Assembly (NCBI RefSeq): GCF_006575665.1
Contig: NZ_CP041253.1
Coordinates: forward strand, 2,455,001-2,519,000
Direction of reading: 5' to 3'
Length of the DNA: 64,000 nt
Origin: Echinicola soli
GTDB taxonomy: Bacteria > Bacteroidota > Bacteroidia > Cytophagales > Cyclobacteriaceae
Each line of letters opens with the position of its first letter. Positions within the stretch are counted from its first letter, which is position 1. This document shows positions 27,510 through 37,700 of the stretch, in pieces. The notes below the pieces were generated by a model. The model was not told where the DNA came from. It saw nothing but the letters and a program-made list of their open reading frames with translations, and did no database searches. The position numbers and the translations under genes were made by a program.

Positions 27510-29405
27510 ATGGCAGTAGCTAACATATCAACTCACGGTACTACAGAACATGATCATCACGATGATCATGCACATAGTGATAATTTTATCACTAAGTATA
27601 TCTTTAGTACCGACCATAAAATGATCGGTAAACAGTTTCTGGTTACCGGTATGGCATGGGCGTTAATCGGTGGTTTCCTATCCATACTTTTCAGGTTACA
27701 GCTGGGATTCCCAGAAATGGACATGACTTTCCTGAAACCGATTTTGGGAGGCTGGATAGATGAGACTGGAAGACTGGACCAAAATTTCTACTTGGCTTTG
27801 GTGACCATGCATGGAACCATCATGGTGTTCTTTGTTTTGACAGCTGGACTTAGTGGTACTTTCTCCAATTACCTTATTCCACTCCAAATCGGTGCACGGG
27901 ATATGGCCTCTGGATTTATGAATATGTTGTCATACTGGTTGTTTTTTATCGCTGGTGTGATCATGTTTATTTCCTTATTTATTGAGACAGGCCCCGCTGG
28001 TGGTGGATGGGTGATCTATCCTCCTCTTTCAGCATTGGAGCAGGCTATTCCCGGTTCAGGCTTAGGGATGACCCTTTGGTTGGTGTCCATGGTGTTCTTT
28101 ATTGCTTCACAGCTAATGGGAGGTATTAACTACATTACTACTGTCATTAATTTACGTACTAGAGGAATGTCCTTCAGCAGATTGCCATTGACTATTTGGT
28201 CATTCTTTTTGACTGCTGTGATTGGTTTGCTTTCATTCCCAGTACTGTTCTCTGCTGCCTTGCTGTTAGTATTTGATAGAAGTTTCGGTACTTCATTCTA
28301 CTTGTCTGATATTTATATCGGTGGTGAAGCACTTCCAAATACGGGTGGTAGCGCCGTACTATTCCAGCACTTGTTCTGGTTCTTGGGGCACCCTGAAGTA
28401 TACATTGTATTGCTTCCAGCCTTGGGGATTACCTCTGAAGTGATTGCGACTAATTCGAGAAAGCCAATCTTCGGTTACAAGGCCATGATTCTTTCTATGC
28501 TTGGTATCACCGTCTTGTCATTTGTCGTTTGGGCACACCACATGTTCGTGTCAGGTATGAATCCTTTCTTGGGATCTATCTTCATGTTCTTGACATTGAT
28601 CATTGCGGTACCTTCTGCAGTAAAAGTATTTAACTATTTGACCACGCTATGGAGAGGTAACTTGGTGTTTACCCCGGCGATGCTGTTCTCTATTGGTTTG
28701 GTGTCATTCTTTATCTCTGGAGGTTTGACTGGTATCTTTCTAGGTAATTCTGCAGTGGATATCCAATTACACGATACCTATTTCGTGGTAGCTCATTTCC
28801 ACCTTGTGATGGGATCTGCTTCTTTCTTCGGATTGATGGCTGGGATTTACCATTGGTTCCCTAAAATGTTTGGCAAAATGATGGATGCCAAATTAGGCTA
28901 CATCCACTTTTGGTTGACATTCGTTGGGGTGTACATGGTGTTTTTCCCTATGCACTATATCGGAATCGCCGGATTCCCCAGAAGATATTACAGTTGGACA
29001 AACTTTAACTTTGCTGATATGTACACTGACCTTAATATGTTTGTGTCAGTGGCAGCCATCATTACCTTTGGTGCCCAATTTATCTTCTTGTTCAACTTCT
29101 TCAACAGTATGTTTAGAGGACGAAAAGCACCTTTGAACCCTTGGAGATCAAATACCTTGGAGTGGACTACTCCGCTTCATCCCGAACACGGCAACTGGCC
29201 AGGAGAAATCCCTGCTGTTTACAGATGGCCATACGATTACTCCAAGCCTGGAGCCAAAGAGGATTTTATACCACAAACGGTGCCATTGTCTTCTACTCCA
29301 GAATCCAATCTTCCTCATGAAGCAGAGCAAGTGAAGCTAGAGCGCGAGATCATGGCCGAAGAAGGAGGAGATATTTTGGTAGCTGATGAATCAAAAGAAT
29401 CATAA
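27510..29405 (+). CDS. coxA: Cytochrome c oxidase subunit I
   Basis: 631 residues with 12 or more helices. The heme a3-CuB site is complete: H294 and Y298 in HPEVY (cross-linked His-Tyr pair), H343 and H344 in WAHHMFVSG, and the heme ligands in HDTYFVVAHFHLVMG near 420. The N-terminus carries a His/Asp-rich stretch (TEHDHHDDHAHSD) before the first helix. Subunit I reduces oxygen to water and pumps protons. The 3' end overlaps ctaA by 20 nt. Confidence 0.97.
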   Translation: MAVANISTHGTTEHDHHDDHAHSDNFITKYIFSTDHKMIGKQFLVTGMAWALIGGFLSILFRLQLGFPEMDMTFLKPILGGWIDETGRLDQNFYLALVTMHGTIMVFFVLTAGLSGTFSNYLIPLQIGARDMASGFMNMLSYWLFFIAGVIMFISLFIETGPAGGGWVIYPPLSALEQAIPGSGLGMTLWLVSMVFFIASQLMGGINYITTVINLRTRGMSFSRLPLTIWSFFLTAVIGLLSFPVLFSAALLLVFDRSFGTSFYLSDIYIGGEALPNTGGSAVLFQHLFWFLGHPEVYIVLLPALGITSEVIATNSRKPIFGYKAMILSMLGITVLSFVVWAHHMFVSGMNPFLGSIFMFLTLIIAVPSAVKVFNYLTTLWRGNLVFTPAMLFSIGLVSFFISGGLTGIFLGNSAVDIQLHDTYFVVAHFHLVMGSASFFGLMAGIYHWFPKMFGKMMDAKLGYIHFWLTFVGVYMVFFPMHYIGIAGFPRRYYSWTNFNFADMYTDLNMFVSVAAIITFGAQFIFLFNFFNSMFRGRKAPLNPWRSNTLEWTTPLHPEHGNWPGEIPAVYRWPYDYSKPGAKEDFIPQTVPLSSTPESNLPHEAEQVKLEREIMAEEGGDILVADESKES

Positions 29406-30468
29406 AAATATCCGCAGCTTTCGCAGGATCAGTTTAATCACTGCGATCGCTGTATATTTCTTGATACTGGTCGGCGGAATTGTCCGCAGTTCAGGAGCTG
29501 GAATGGGCTGTCCTGACTGGCCAAAATGCTTTGGAAGCTGGATACCACCTACCGCGGTTAGCCAACTTCCAGATAATTATCAGGAAGTTTATCTCAACAA
29601 AAGGTTAGAGAAAAACGAAAGGTTTTTTAAAATGCTTCATAGCCTTGGGTTTCACAAGAAAGCTGAGGAAATCAAGCAGAACAAGGCCATTCTCGTAGAA
29701 GGCGAGTTTAATGCCACCAAAACCTGGATTGAATATTTGAATAGGTTGACGGGAGCTGTCATAGGCTTATTGGTCATGGCGACCTTTGTGTATGCTTATA
29801 AGCTCCGGAAGGAAGACAAGATGTTGGCGCTGTGGTCATTTGCCAATTTGTTGCTGGTGATTTTCCAAGGATGGATCGGATCGATAGTTGTTTCTACCAA
29901 TTTGCTTCATTGGATGATTACCGTACATATGGTGTTGGCATTGCTGATCGTGTGTTTGCTTTTATACGTACACTATAGGGCATTCAAGTTAAATCATGCA
30001 TTTCAGCATAAGACAGAAAAGCCCACTCAGCTTTATCGTTTATTGATGATGGGTTTTGTGCTAATGATCATCCAAGTGGTCTGGGGTACGCAGGTAAGGG
30101 AAGAGATCGATATGATAGCCCTGCAGTTTGGAAACCTGTTTCGCTCCGAGTGGATATCCCATCTTGGAGTGGATTTCATGATCCACCGGTCATTTTCTCT
30201 GGTGTTATTGGCGGTGCACCTTTGGTTTGTTTATAAGGCATACGTATTCTCCTTCAGGGGATCAAGTATATTTAAATGGTCGCAAGTGCTGTTAGTGTTG
30301 ATCTTTATAGAGATCATTACTGGGGCGAGCATGGCATACTTTGGTATTCCGGCCTTTTTGCAACCCGTTCACCTTTTGGTGGGATCATTGATTATCGGGG
30401 TGCAGTTTGTGATCCTGTTACAGTTAAGTGATCAAAAAAGAATAGTGTTAAATACATCCAATTCATGA
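29386..30468 (+). CDS. ctaA: Heme A synthase (CtaA/COX15 family)
   Basis: 360 residues with about eight helices. Heme A synthase oxidises the C8 methyl of heme O to make heme A for subunit I. Family features are GGIVRSSGAGMGCPDWPKCF near residue 30, ATKTWIEYLNRLTGA near 110 and IHRSFSLVLLAVHL near 265, which hold heme-ligand His and a catalytic Glu. The start lies within the end of coxA, 20 nt before its stop. Confidence 0.94.
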   Translation: MNQKNHKNIRSFRRISLITAIAVYFLILVGGIVRSSGAGMGCPDWPKCFGSWIPPTAVSQLPDNYQEVYLNKRLEKNERFFKMLHSLGFHKKAEEIKQNKAILVEGEFNATKTWIEYLNRLTGAVIGLLVMATFVYAYKLRKEDKMLALWSFANLLLVIFQGWIGSIVVSTNLLHWMITVHMVLALLIVCLLLYVHYRAFKLNHAFQHKTEKPTQLYRLLMMGFVLMIIQVVWGTQVREEIDMIALQFGNLFRSEWISHLGVDFMIHRSFSLVLLAVHLWFVYKAYVFSFRGSSIFKWSQVLLVLIFIEIITGASMAYFGIPAFLQPVHLLVGSLIIGVQFVILLQLSDQKRIVLNTSNS

Positions 30469-31370
30469 GGACAGTTAATTTATCAGAAGCGTCCTTTACT
30501 GACAGCATAAGTATAAGGGCAAAGGCTTATTATGAACTGATAAAGTTCAGGCTTTCTGCCTTGGTGACATTCTCTGCTGTTTTCGGATTTGTTTTGGGAG
30601 ACAGTGGAGCGATATTTTCATGGGGCAAGTGCTTTGCCTTGATGATCGGTGGATTTCTGATTAGCGGAGCATCAGGAGCTGCTAACGAAATTTTGGAAAA
30701 GGATTATGATAAATTGATGAAGCGAACCCAAAACAGGCCGCTTCCATTGAATATCATTTCCGTTAATGAAGCCTATTGGTTTACTGTGTTGGTAGCGTTG
30801 GTTGGCGTTGGGACCTTATGGTTTTTTACCAATCCGCTGACCACAGGACTTGGCGTACTCAGCATGCTGTTGTATGTTTTCGTCTATACGCCGTTAAAGC
30901 GCGTGGGGCCAGTGGCGGTATTCGTAGGAGCTATCCCTGGTGCGATGCCTCCTCTATTGGGTTGGACAGCGGCTACAGGGGCTATTTCTTACGAAGCATT
31001 GATCATCTTTGGTATTCAATTTATCTGGCAGTTTCCTCATTTTTGGGCGATAGCTTGGGTAAGTGATGAGGATTATAAGAAAGCAGGGTTTAAATTGCTT
31101 CCTTGTGGTGGTAGAAAAGATTTAAATACCGCGATACAGATTATGATTTATACTTTGTTCTTGTTGCCATTGGGCCTTCTGCCTAGCTATTTTGGACTGA
31201 CAGGACTTAATTCGGGTATCGTGGCGACCGTATGTGGTGTGTTATTTCTGGCGCAGACCTTTTCTTTGATGAGAGATTGCTCAAGAAAGTCAGCATTGAA
31301 GATCATGTTTGGATCGTTTTTGTATTTGCCGATCGTGCAGATTGCGTATTTATTAGATAAAGTGGTGTAA
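30465..31370 (+). CDS. ctaB: Protoheme IX farnesyltransferase (heme O synthase)
   Basis: 301 residues of the UbiA prenyltransferase superfamily, with about nine helices. It adds a farnesyl group to heme B, giving heme O, the substrate of CtaA. The motif EILEKDYDKLMKRTQNRPLP at about 70-90 is the Mg-diphosphate binding site, and YTPLKRVGPVAVFVGAIPGA near 140 is the typical second loop. It overlaps ctaA by 4 nt (ATGA) and its stop overlaps the next ATG by one base. Confidence 0.95.
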   Translation: MRTVNLSEASFTDSISIRAKAYYELIKFRLSALVTFSAVFGFVLGDSGAIFSWGKCFALMIGGFLISGASGAANEILEKDYDKLMKRTQNRPLPLNIISVNEAYWFTVLVALVGVGTLWFFTNPLTTGLGVLSMLLYVFVYTPLKRVGPVAVFVGAIPGAMPPLLGWTAATGAISYEALIIFGIQFIWQFPHFWAIAWVSDEDYKKAGFKLLPCGGRKDLNTAIQIMIYTLFLLPLGLLPSYFGLTGLNSGIVATVCGVLFLAQTFSLMRDCSRKSALKIMFGSFLYLPIVQIAYLLDKVV

Positions 31371-31951
31371 TGGAAGAGAGGTTAGCATATACCGAAGGGG
31401 CAGAACAGCCCATTGCGATGCACCCCAAAAAGTTTGCATTGTGGTTATTTATCGTCAGTGTTGTGATGATCTTTGCTGCGATGACCAGTGCGTTTATTGT
31501 GCGGCAGGGCGAAGGGAATTGGTTGGATTATGATCTTCCTTCCATATTATGGGTTACTTCGGGAGTTATTTTGCTTAGTAGTGCGAGTATGCATTGGGCA
31601 TATTTGTCTGCAAAAAATGACCGTATTAACCACCTGAAAATTGCTTTGACCATAACTACTGTCTTGGGTCTTGTATTCCTTGTAGGGCAGTGGTTTAGCT
31701 GGATGGCTTTGGTAGAAAGGGATGTGTATTTTGTAGGTAATCCTGCGGGGTCTTTTATGTATGTATTGACTGGATTACATGCAGCACACTTGATCAGTGG
31801 TGTGATATTTCTGATTATTGTGTTAATTTCGTCCTTTAGGTATAAGATCCATTCCAAGCAGATGAATACTATGGAAATGTGTGCCACGTATTGGCATTTT
31901 CTTGGGGGGCTATGGATATACCTGTTTATGTTTTTGTTATTGAATCATTGA
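31370..31951 (+). CDS. ctaE: Cytochrome c oxidase subunit III, first copy (short form)
   Basis: 193 residues with five helices. It belongs to the heme-copper oxidase subunit III family (FALWLFIVSVVMIFAAMTSA near the start, TGLHAAHLISGVIF near 135, ATYWHFLGGLWIYLF at the end). The short five-helix form is common in Bacteroidota next to a second, longer subunit III, as here. Subunit III stabilises proton uptake and assembly. Confidence 0.92.
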   Translation: MEERLAYTEGAEQPIAMHPKKFALWLFIVSVVMIFAAMTSAFIVRQGEGNWLDYDLPSILWVTSGVILLSSASMHWAYLSAKNDRINHLKIALTITTVLGLVFLVGQWFSWMALVERDVYFVGNPAGSFMYVLTGLHAAHLISGVIFLIIVLISSFRYKIHSKQMNTMEMCATYWHFLGGLWIYLFMFLLLNH

Positions 31952-31977
31952 AAATATTAAGTTAAAACCTAGAATAT

Positions 31978-32748
31978 ATGTCATCGACTGCAATTGAAAT
32001 CAACTCCAAGAGAGGAATCTGGGGTGGTGGAAATGAGCCCTTAAAGGCTAGTTACGGAAAGCTTATGATGTGGTTTTTCCTCCTTTCCGACATCTTTACT
32101 TTTGCCGCTTTCTTGATTACCTATGGCTCCATTAGGGTAAGTTACCCGGCTTTTGAGGGCCACGTGTCTGAATTTGTAAAGTCCAATGAGCATTGGCCTA
32201 TTCCTGAAATGATTTTCAATGCATTTCCATTTTTTCACGGTGTTCACCTTCCATTGGTCTTTGTAGGTTTAATGACCTTTATTCTTATCATGAGTTCAGT
32301 TACCATGGTATTAGCAGTGGAAGCAGGACATAGAAATGATAGGAAGGATGTAGTGAAGTGGATGCTTTGGACGATGTTGGGAGGAATCACGTTTCTTAGC
32401 TGTCAGGCATGGGAGTGGAGTCACTTTATCCATGGTAGCGACCAGGGAACGTTGATGACCTTTGTGAACACCTTCGGGGAGACGGTTAAGGAAGTGGTGT
32501 ATGGTGCCAATCTGCATGTAAATGAATATGGCCCGGCACCTTTTGCACAATTGTTTTTCTTTATCACCGGATTTCACGGATTTCACGTGACTATCGGCGT
32601 GGTATTGCTCTTCCTGGCCTTTTATCAGGCAGCTGTGGGAGTATACGAGAAAAGAGGCCACTATGAAATGGTAGAGAAGATTGGCCTGTATTGGCACTTT
32701 GTAGATTTGGTTTGGGTATTTGTGTTTACCTTCTATTACCTGGTCTAG
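31978..32748 (+). CDS. Cytochrome c oxidase subunit III, second copy
   Basis: 256 residues with six to seven helices of the subunit III family. Family stretches are GKLMMWFFLLSDIFTFAAFL near residue 25, FHGFHVTIGVVLLFLAF near 200 and GLYWHFVDLVWVFVFTFYYL at the end. It follows the short subunit III after 26 nt. Which of the two contacts the catalytic core cannot be told from sequence alone. Confidence 0.92.
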   Translation: MSSTAIEINSKRGIWGGGNEPLKASYGKLMMWFFLLSDIFTFAAFLITYGSIRVSYPAFEGHVSEFVKSNEHWPIPEMIFNAFPFFHGVHLPLVFVGLMTFILIMSSVTMVLAVEAGHRNDRKDVVKWMLWTMLGGITFLSCQAWEWSHFIHGSDQGTLMTFVNTFGETVKEVVYGANLHVNEYGPAPFAQLFFFITGFHGFHVTIGVVLLFLAFYQAAVGVYEKRGHYEMVEKIGLYWHFVDLVWVFVFTFYYLV

Positions 32749-32772
32749 ATTCACCTAAAAACATTATTAGCT

Positions 32773-33102
32773 ATGTCATCACACGAAAATAACAGCACAC
32801 TAGAGGTATTACCTAGGAACAAGGAAAAGATCAAAAAGATCTGGAAAACAGCGGGTATTCTACTTGCCATTACAGCGGTGGAATTTCTTCTGGCCTTTAC
32901 CATGGAACGGGGTATGTTGCTTTTTGCCATTTTTATTGGCCTTACACTTGTAAAAGCAGCCTATATCATGATGGAGTTCATGCACTTGAAAGACGAATCC
33001 AAAACATTGTTTTGGTCCATTATGCTTCCCCTGATTTTCTTGGTTTGGCTATTGATAGCCCTATTTAAAGAAGGAGCAGAGATCTTTATGTACAGATGGT
33101 AA
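32773..33102 (+). CDS. Cytochrome c oxidase subunit IV (CoxD-like)
   Basis: 109 residues with three helices, matching the prokaryotic oxidase subunit IV family (AAYIMMEFMHLKDESKTLFW is the conserved second-helix motif). It is a small structural subunit. A strong hairpin with a T run lies 22 nt after its stop, so expression of the next genes is probably lower. Confidence 0.9.
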   Translation: MSSHENNSTLEVLPRNKEKIKKIWKTAGILLAITAVEFLLAFTMERGMLLFAIFIGLTLVKAAYIMMEFMHLKDESKTLFWSIMLPLIFLVWLLIALFKEGAEIFMYRW

Positions 33103-33123
33103 TGCCATCTTGATAAAAAACTA

Positions 33124-33166
33124 AAAAAAGTAGGTTGGAAGGAATGCTTTCAACCTACTTTTTTGT
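33124..33166 (+). terminator. Internal terminator or attenuator before the SCO gene
   Basis: Arms AAAAAAGTAGGTTG (33124-33137) and CAACCTACTTTTTT (33151-33164) form a perfect 14-bp hairpin, with the downstream arm ending in a T run, between subunit IV and SCO. The SCO, DUF420 and small membrane genes follow with little space, so this may be a partial terminator that sets their level. Confidence 0.8.
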
Positions 33167-33179
33167 TTGTATTGGTATT

Positions 33180-33848
33180 ATGAAAATGATTAGAGTATTA
33201 CAGGGATTGGTATTGGTATGTATACTGATGGTTCCTGTGTTGATTATCCTCTTTCTCCGAAATTTTGGGGAAAACACGTATGAAATTCCCGTCTTGTATG
33301 AGAATGGAGTAGAAGACCCTTTCGGGGATTGCAATTACACCAATAATGGTCAACATTATATTCCGGAATTTACCTTTGTAAATCAGGATAGCGTACCGAT
33401 GGGAAAGGCCGATATGAAGGAAAAAGTGACCATCGTCGATTTCTTTTTTACCAGCTGCCCAAGTATCTGTCCGGTAATGTCACTGGAAATGGAGCGAGTG
33501 CAGGATGCCTTCAGAAATGAGGCTACCGTCCAGCTGTATTCTATTAGCATCGATCCTGCATATGATACCCCAGCGCGGTTAAAGGAATACGCCGACCTGC
33601 ACAAAGCCAATCCCGATAAATGGCATTTCCTCAATGGTCCAAAGGAAGAAGTCTATGAATTGGCCCGATGTGGTTTTGTACTTCCTACCATTGATGGGAA
33701 GGGAGTCCCCGAAGACTTTATCCATAGCGATAAGTTGGCATTAATAGATGAAAAAGGAAGGATCAGGGGGTATTACAGTGGTACCAATCGTGAAGATGTG
33801 GACCTGTTGATATTGGAAACAAAAATACTATTACATGGAAAAGACTGA
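33180..33848 (+). CDS. SCO1/SenC-family copper chaperone
   Basis: 222 residues from the ATG at 33180, which I prefer because the upstream start at 33135 lies inside the hairpin. One N-terminal membrane anchor (about 8-28) precedes a thioredoxin-like domain. The copper site is CPSIC (CxxxC) plus His in EDFIHSDKLALID. SCO proteins help insert copper into the CuA site of subunit II on the periplasmic side. It overlaps the DUF420 gene by 14 nt. Confidence 0.93.
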   Translation: MKMIRVLQGLVLVCILMVPVLIILFLRNFGENTYEIPVLYENGVEDPFGDCNYTNNGQHYIPEFTFVNQDSVPMGKADMKEKVTIVDFFFTSCPSICPVMSLEMERVQDAFRNEATVQLYSISIDPAYDTPARLKEYADLHKANPDKWHFLNGPKEEVYELARCGFVLPTIDGKGVPEDFIHSDKLALIDEKGRIRGYYSGTNREDVDLLILETKILLHGKD

Positions 33849-34389
33849 GTTTTCGGAAAAAAAGGCCAACAAAGGGATTTATAGGCTTATTACGGTTATT
33901 TCTATATTGGTTCCCATTGTTGTTGCCGTCCTGTTATTTATGCCTGCCAAGCTGGATTTGGCCAGCGGATGGGTGTATTTTCTTCCGCATTTAAATGCGG
34001 TGATCAATTTTACAGCAAGCTTGGCATTGATTGCAGGACTGTTTTTCATAAAAAGTAAAATGATCAGCTATCACCGTATCTGCATGACCATTGCCTTTGG
34101 CCTGGGAGCAATATTTCTGGTTTCGTATGTGATCTATCATGCATCGGCAGAAAGCACCGGTTTTGGAGGCGAGGGGGTGATTCGAACGGTATATTTTGCA
34201 ATACTGATCAGTCACATTATTCTGGCAGCGGTGGCATTATTTCCCATCTTGTTGGCCTATTATTATGGGTATACAGGAATGGTGGAAAGACACCGTAAAA
34301 TCGTACGGTATGCTTACCCGATTTGGCTGTACGTGACTGTTTCAGGAGTGGTGGTATACTGGATGATCAGTCCATATTATAATCACTAA
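33835..34389 (+). CDS. DUF420 membrane protein
   Basis: 184 residues with five helices, of the DUF420 family found next to heme-copper oxidase genes. Conserved His occur in YFLPHLNAVINF, SYHRICM and ISHIILA. Its role is unknown; assembly or copper handling is a guess from context. It overlaps the SCO gene by 14 nt. Confidence 0.9.
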   Translation: MEKTEFSEKKANKGIYRLITVISILVPIVVAVLLFMPAKLDLASGWVYFLPHLNAVINFTASLALIAGLFFIKSKMISYHRICMTIAFGLGAIFLVSYVIYHASAESTGFGGEGVIRTVYFAILISHIILAAVALFPILLAYYYGYTGMVERHRKIVRYAYPIWLYVTVSGVVVYWMISPYYNH

Positions 34390-34422
34390 AACATAAGTAC
34401 AAATAAAGGCGTAATAGAATAT

Positions 34423-34674
34423 ATGAAGAAGTTCTTGGTAAACATCATTCTGATTGCCGTGTTTATGGTCTTGCCAAAGGCCATCGCAGTAGCTCAGTGT
34501 GCGATGTGCAGGGCCTCAGTAGAAAATAACGTGTCCAATGGCGATACCACGGTCGGTGCCAGCTTGAACCTGGGAATCCTTTATCTTTTTGTAGCACCTT
34601 ATTTATTGGCTGCTGTCATTGGATTCCTATGGTATAGAAATTCCAAAAAGAAGAAACTAGCAAAGGCTTCATAA
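34423..34674 (+). CDS. Small membrane protein with a CAMCRA motif, unknown role
   Basis: 83 residues. A signal-like helix (about 4-24) ends in VAQCAMC, followed by a short extracytoplasmic segment, a second helix (about 50-67) and a Lys-rich tail. The pair of Cys in CAMC, exposed just after the first helix, could bind copper or heme or form a disulfide. I know no function. It is the last gene of the respiratory operon, and a terminator follows. Confidence 0.75.
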   Translation: MKKFLVNIILIAVFMVLPKAIAVAQCAMCRASVENNVSNGDTTVGASLNLGILYLFVAPYLLAAVIGFLWYRNSKKKKLAKAS

Positions 34675-34686
34675 AAGGTAAATAAG

Positions 34687-34719
34687 AAAGCAAAGTTTGA
34701 AATTAGACTTTGCTTTTTT
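34687..34719 (+). terminator. Terminator of the respiratory operon
   Basis: Arms AAAGCAAAGT and ACTTTGCTTT around a 10-nt loop are followed by a T run, 12 nt after the stop of the small membrane protein gene. Confidence 0.8.
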
Positions 34720-34746
34720 ACTTTTAGCATTACTGTCAGGTGAAAT

Positions 34747-37700
34747 ATGCTTAAGAAGAGAAGGCTAATTATTGTTTTTGGAATCATGTTAATGGCGATT
34801 GTCCTGGCCATTAATTTTTTCTCAGGAAGTCCTGATGTGTCAAAAGTGGGGCTGGAGCAAATAGAGACCACTACCAGAGAGGTCGCCGAGGAATTTGATG
34901 AGGATTTCATCCAGCTGTTGATGAATTACAGGCCTGAAAAACAAATGTCCTTCTCCACGTTAAACTTTGATTCCAAACATCCATTTTATCTATACAGTGA
35001 AGATGGCCAGCTGTTGTATTGGTCTGGTATTTCGATGATACCGGATTTTAATGACGTCAATACAGGTACTTCATTTAAGCCATATCAGTTAATTGACAAT
35101 TCTAAGGGGACGTATTTTTCCAGGGTAAGAAGTATCACCAGGAATAACCAGCAGTATTGGATGGTTCAGGTGTATTCCTTATATGATAAGGTGGAGATTG
35201 ACAATAAATATTTACATGCCGGTTATAATAACGATGTTTTTGGGAATGATCGGTTTATATTGTCAGCCGAACCTCGTGGAGAATACGATAAGGTGACTGG
35301 GGAGAAGGGAGAATACTTCTTTTCAGTTTCTCTGAGAACGGGTTATATCCCGGTAGGGCATAAGTCCAGTACAGCATTGTTATTGTTTTTCTTTTCGCTG
35401 ACGGGGCTGGTATTTATCCTTGGAGGAGACTTTGTGGTTCGTCTTTGGAGCCACGGAAGACGACAGTTGGCGTTGCTCTACACCATCTCCATTCTCACTA
35501 GTATCAGGGCGATGATGCTGGTGTTTCATTTTCCTCAGGATTATTTTGAGGTGCCATTGTTTGATGCGACCTATTATGCATCATCGGTATTAAATCCCAG
35601 CTTGGGGGATTTGTTGTTGAATGTGATTTTTTCTGCTATTGTATTGGCCATGGTGATCAGTATGTTGGGGAGAAGAGAGGTGATCGTGGCTTTTGCCAAA
35701 ATAAGAAAGCGCTATTACCAGTGGGTGTTTTATCTGGTGGCGTATTTGCTTTCAGGGTTTTTCTTGTTTCTGTTTTTCAGGTTGTTTTCCAATATTTCCA
35801 ATAACTCCCAGTGGAACTTAAATATCCTTGATATCCCTACTTTTGACTATTTCAAGGCCTTAAGTATACTGATTTTATTTTTGGGAGGAGCAGGTTACTT
35901 GATGTTTACCCTGATGTCCTTAAACTTGGTGTTTTATAAGGCCAGGGCAAAAAAAGCCTATGCATTGAAAGTGCTACTTGGTCTTTCTGTTCCTGTTCTT
36001 GCCATTGCGGCCTGGGTGGATTTTATTTATCTTATTGTGTACGTTTCACATTTGATCCTACTGGTGGCGATTATTTCTTTCGAATTGTACGACAATGTCC
36101 TCAAGTTACAACTCAACACTTTCCTTACTTTTTTCTTTGGTTGTCTAGTAGGAGCCGTGGTGACTGGTGCAGCATCATATCAGGACTATGGTAAACGGGA
36201 AATCCACAATAAAGAACGGCTTGCCAATCAGGTGCTGAGGGAAAAGGACGTTATGGCGGAGTTTCTGCTGAGTGATGTCATGCAAAGGGTCAAAGACGAT
36301 CTGTTCATTAAAAATCGCATGACCAATCCGTCTTTTTCTAAAGACCCCGTAGAACAAAAGATCCGAAAGATATATATATCCAATTACTTTGATCAGTATG
36401 AGCTCAATATCATGATTTTTAATCCCAGCGGAGAGGATATCTTAAACCGAAATAATGAGCAGTCACTGGACGATTTTAGGTTTCGTTACATGAACAGTGA
36501 CTATGCCACTAGTGTGAGAAATCTTTATTTTATCAAAACTGGAGAAGGATTGGAAGGTAACAAGTTTTACGGGTTTATGCCCATGGTAAAAGAGGGTGAC
36601 TTTATAGGGACTATTGTCCTGGAGCTAGTCCAGCAACGGATAAAATCTACCAGCGTATTTCCCAAGCTGCTTCTCGATAAGAAATATGTCGATGATATCT
36701 ATGATAGCAAGCTGGATTATGCCCTGTTCAGGGATAGCGTATTGCAATATAGCGTGGGGGTATATAATTACCGAAATCCGGAAGTCGTGGAGCTTTTGGA
36801 AAATAATGGTTTATACAAAAGCGGTATAAACCGTGATGGATATCATCATTTTGGGGTGCGGAATGGCTCCAGTACCTTAATGGTGTCCAGCCCCATCTAT
36901 CCTTATAATTACATCTTGGCCGATGTGTCTTTCTTCTTTATAAGTTATATCGCTTGCACTCTCTTTTTTATTTTCATTTATACCCTGCTCAATGGCCTTA
37001 ACAAAGTAAGGTTTAATTATGCTACGAGACTCCAGTTTTACCTGAACTTCGCCTTTTTTGTGCCGATGTTAGTGATAAGTGCGATATCCATTGGCTTGTT
37101 GAGTAAATCCTATCTGGAAGACCTGCATCGGCAGTATTTTGAAAAGGCCAATATCATCCGCGATAACCTTTTTCAATACTTAGAGCAAGAGACCAAAGGG
37201 GTGATGGACAGGGATGAGTTCTTGGCAGAGGTGTATAGATTGGCCAATACCACTGCCACGGACATCAATGTGTTTTCCTCAGAAGGAAAGTTGATGGCCA
37301 CCAGCCAACCCAATATTATCGAAAAGAAAGTGCTCACCAGATACCTTAACCCGGAAGCGTATGCCGAGATTATAGAGACCCAAAACAATCAGGTGATCCT
37401 GGATGAACAGGTGGGCAGCTTAAAATATAAGACGGTATACATCAGTCTTCGGGAAATGAAACGACAAAATACCCTGGGAATAATATCCATTCCGTTTTTT
37501 GAGTCCGAGGAGGAGCTGAATGTTCTTATCGTGGACGTATTTAGCACCATTATCAATATCTTTGTCGCGATTTTTATCGTGTTTTTGATCGTGTCCTACT
37601 TTGTTTCCAAACAGCTTACAGACCCTTTCAAGTTGCTGACCCAAAAACTAAAAGTTACCAATCTGGAGGATAATGAACCGATGTATTGGCCTACCAATGA

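Noticed and set aside
33135..33179. Upstream ATG for the SCO gene
   Set aside because: It lies inside the terminator hairpin; the ATG at 33180 begins directly before the membrane anchor.
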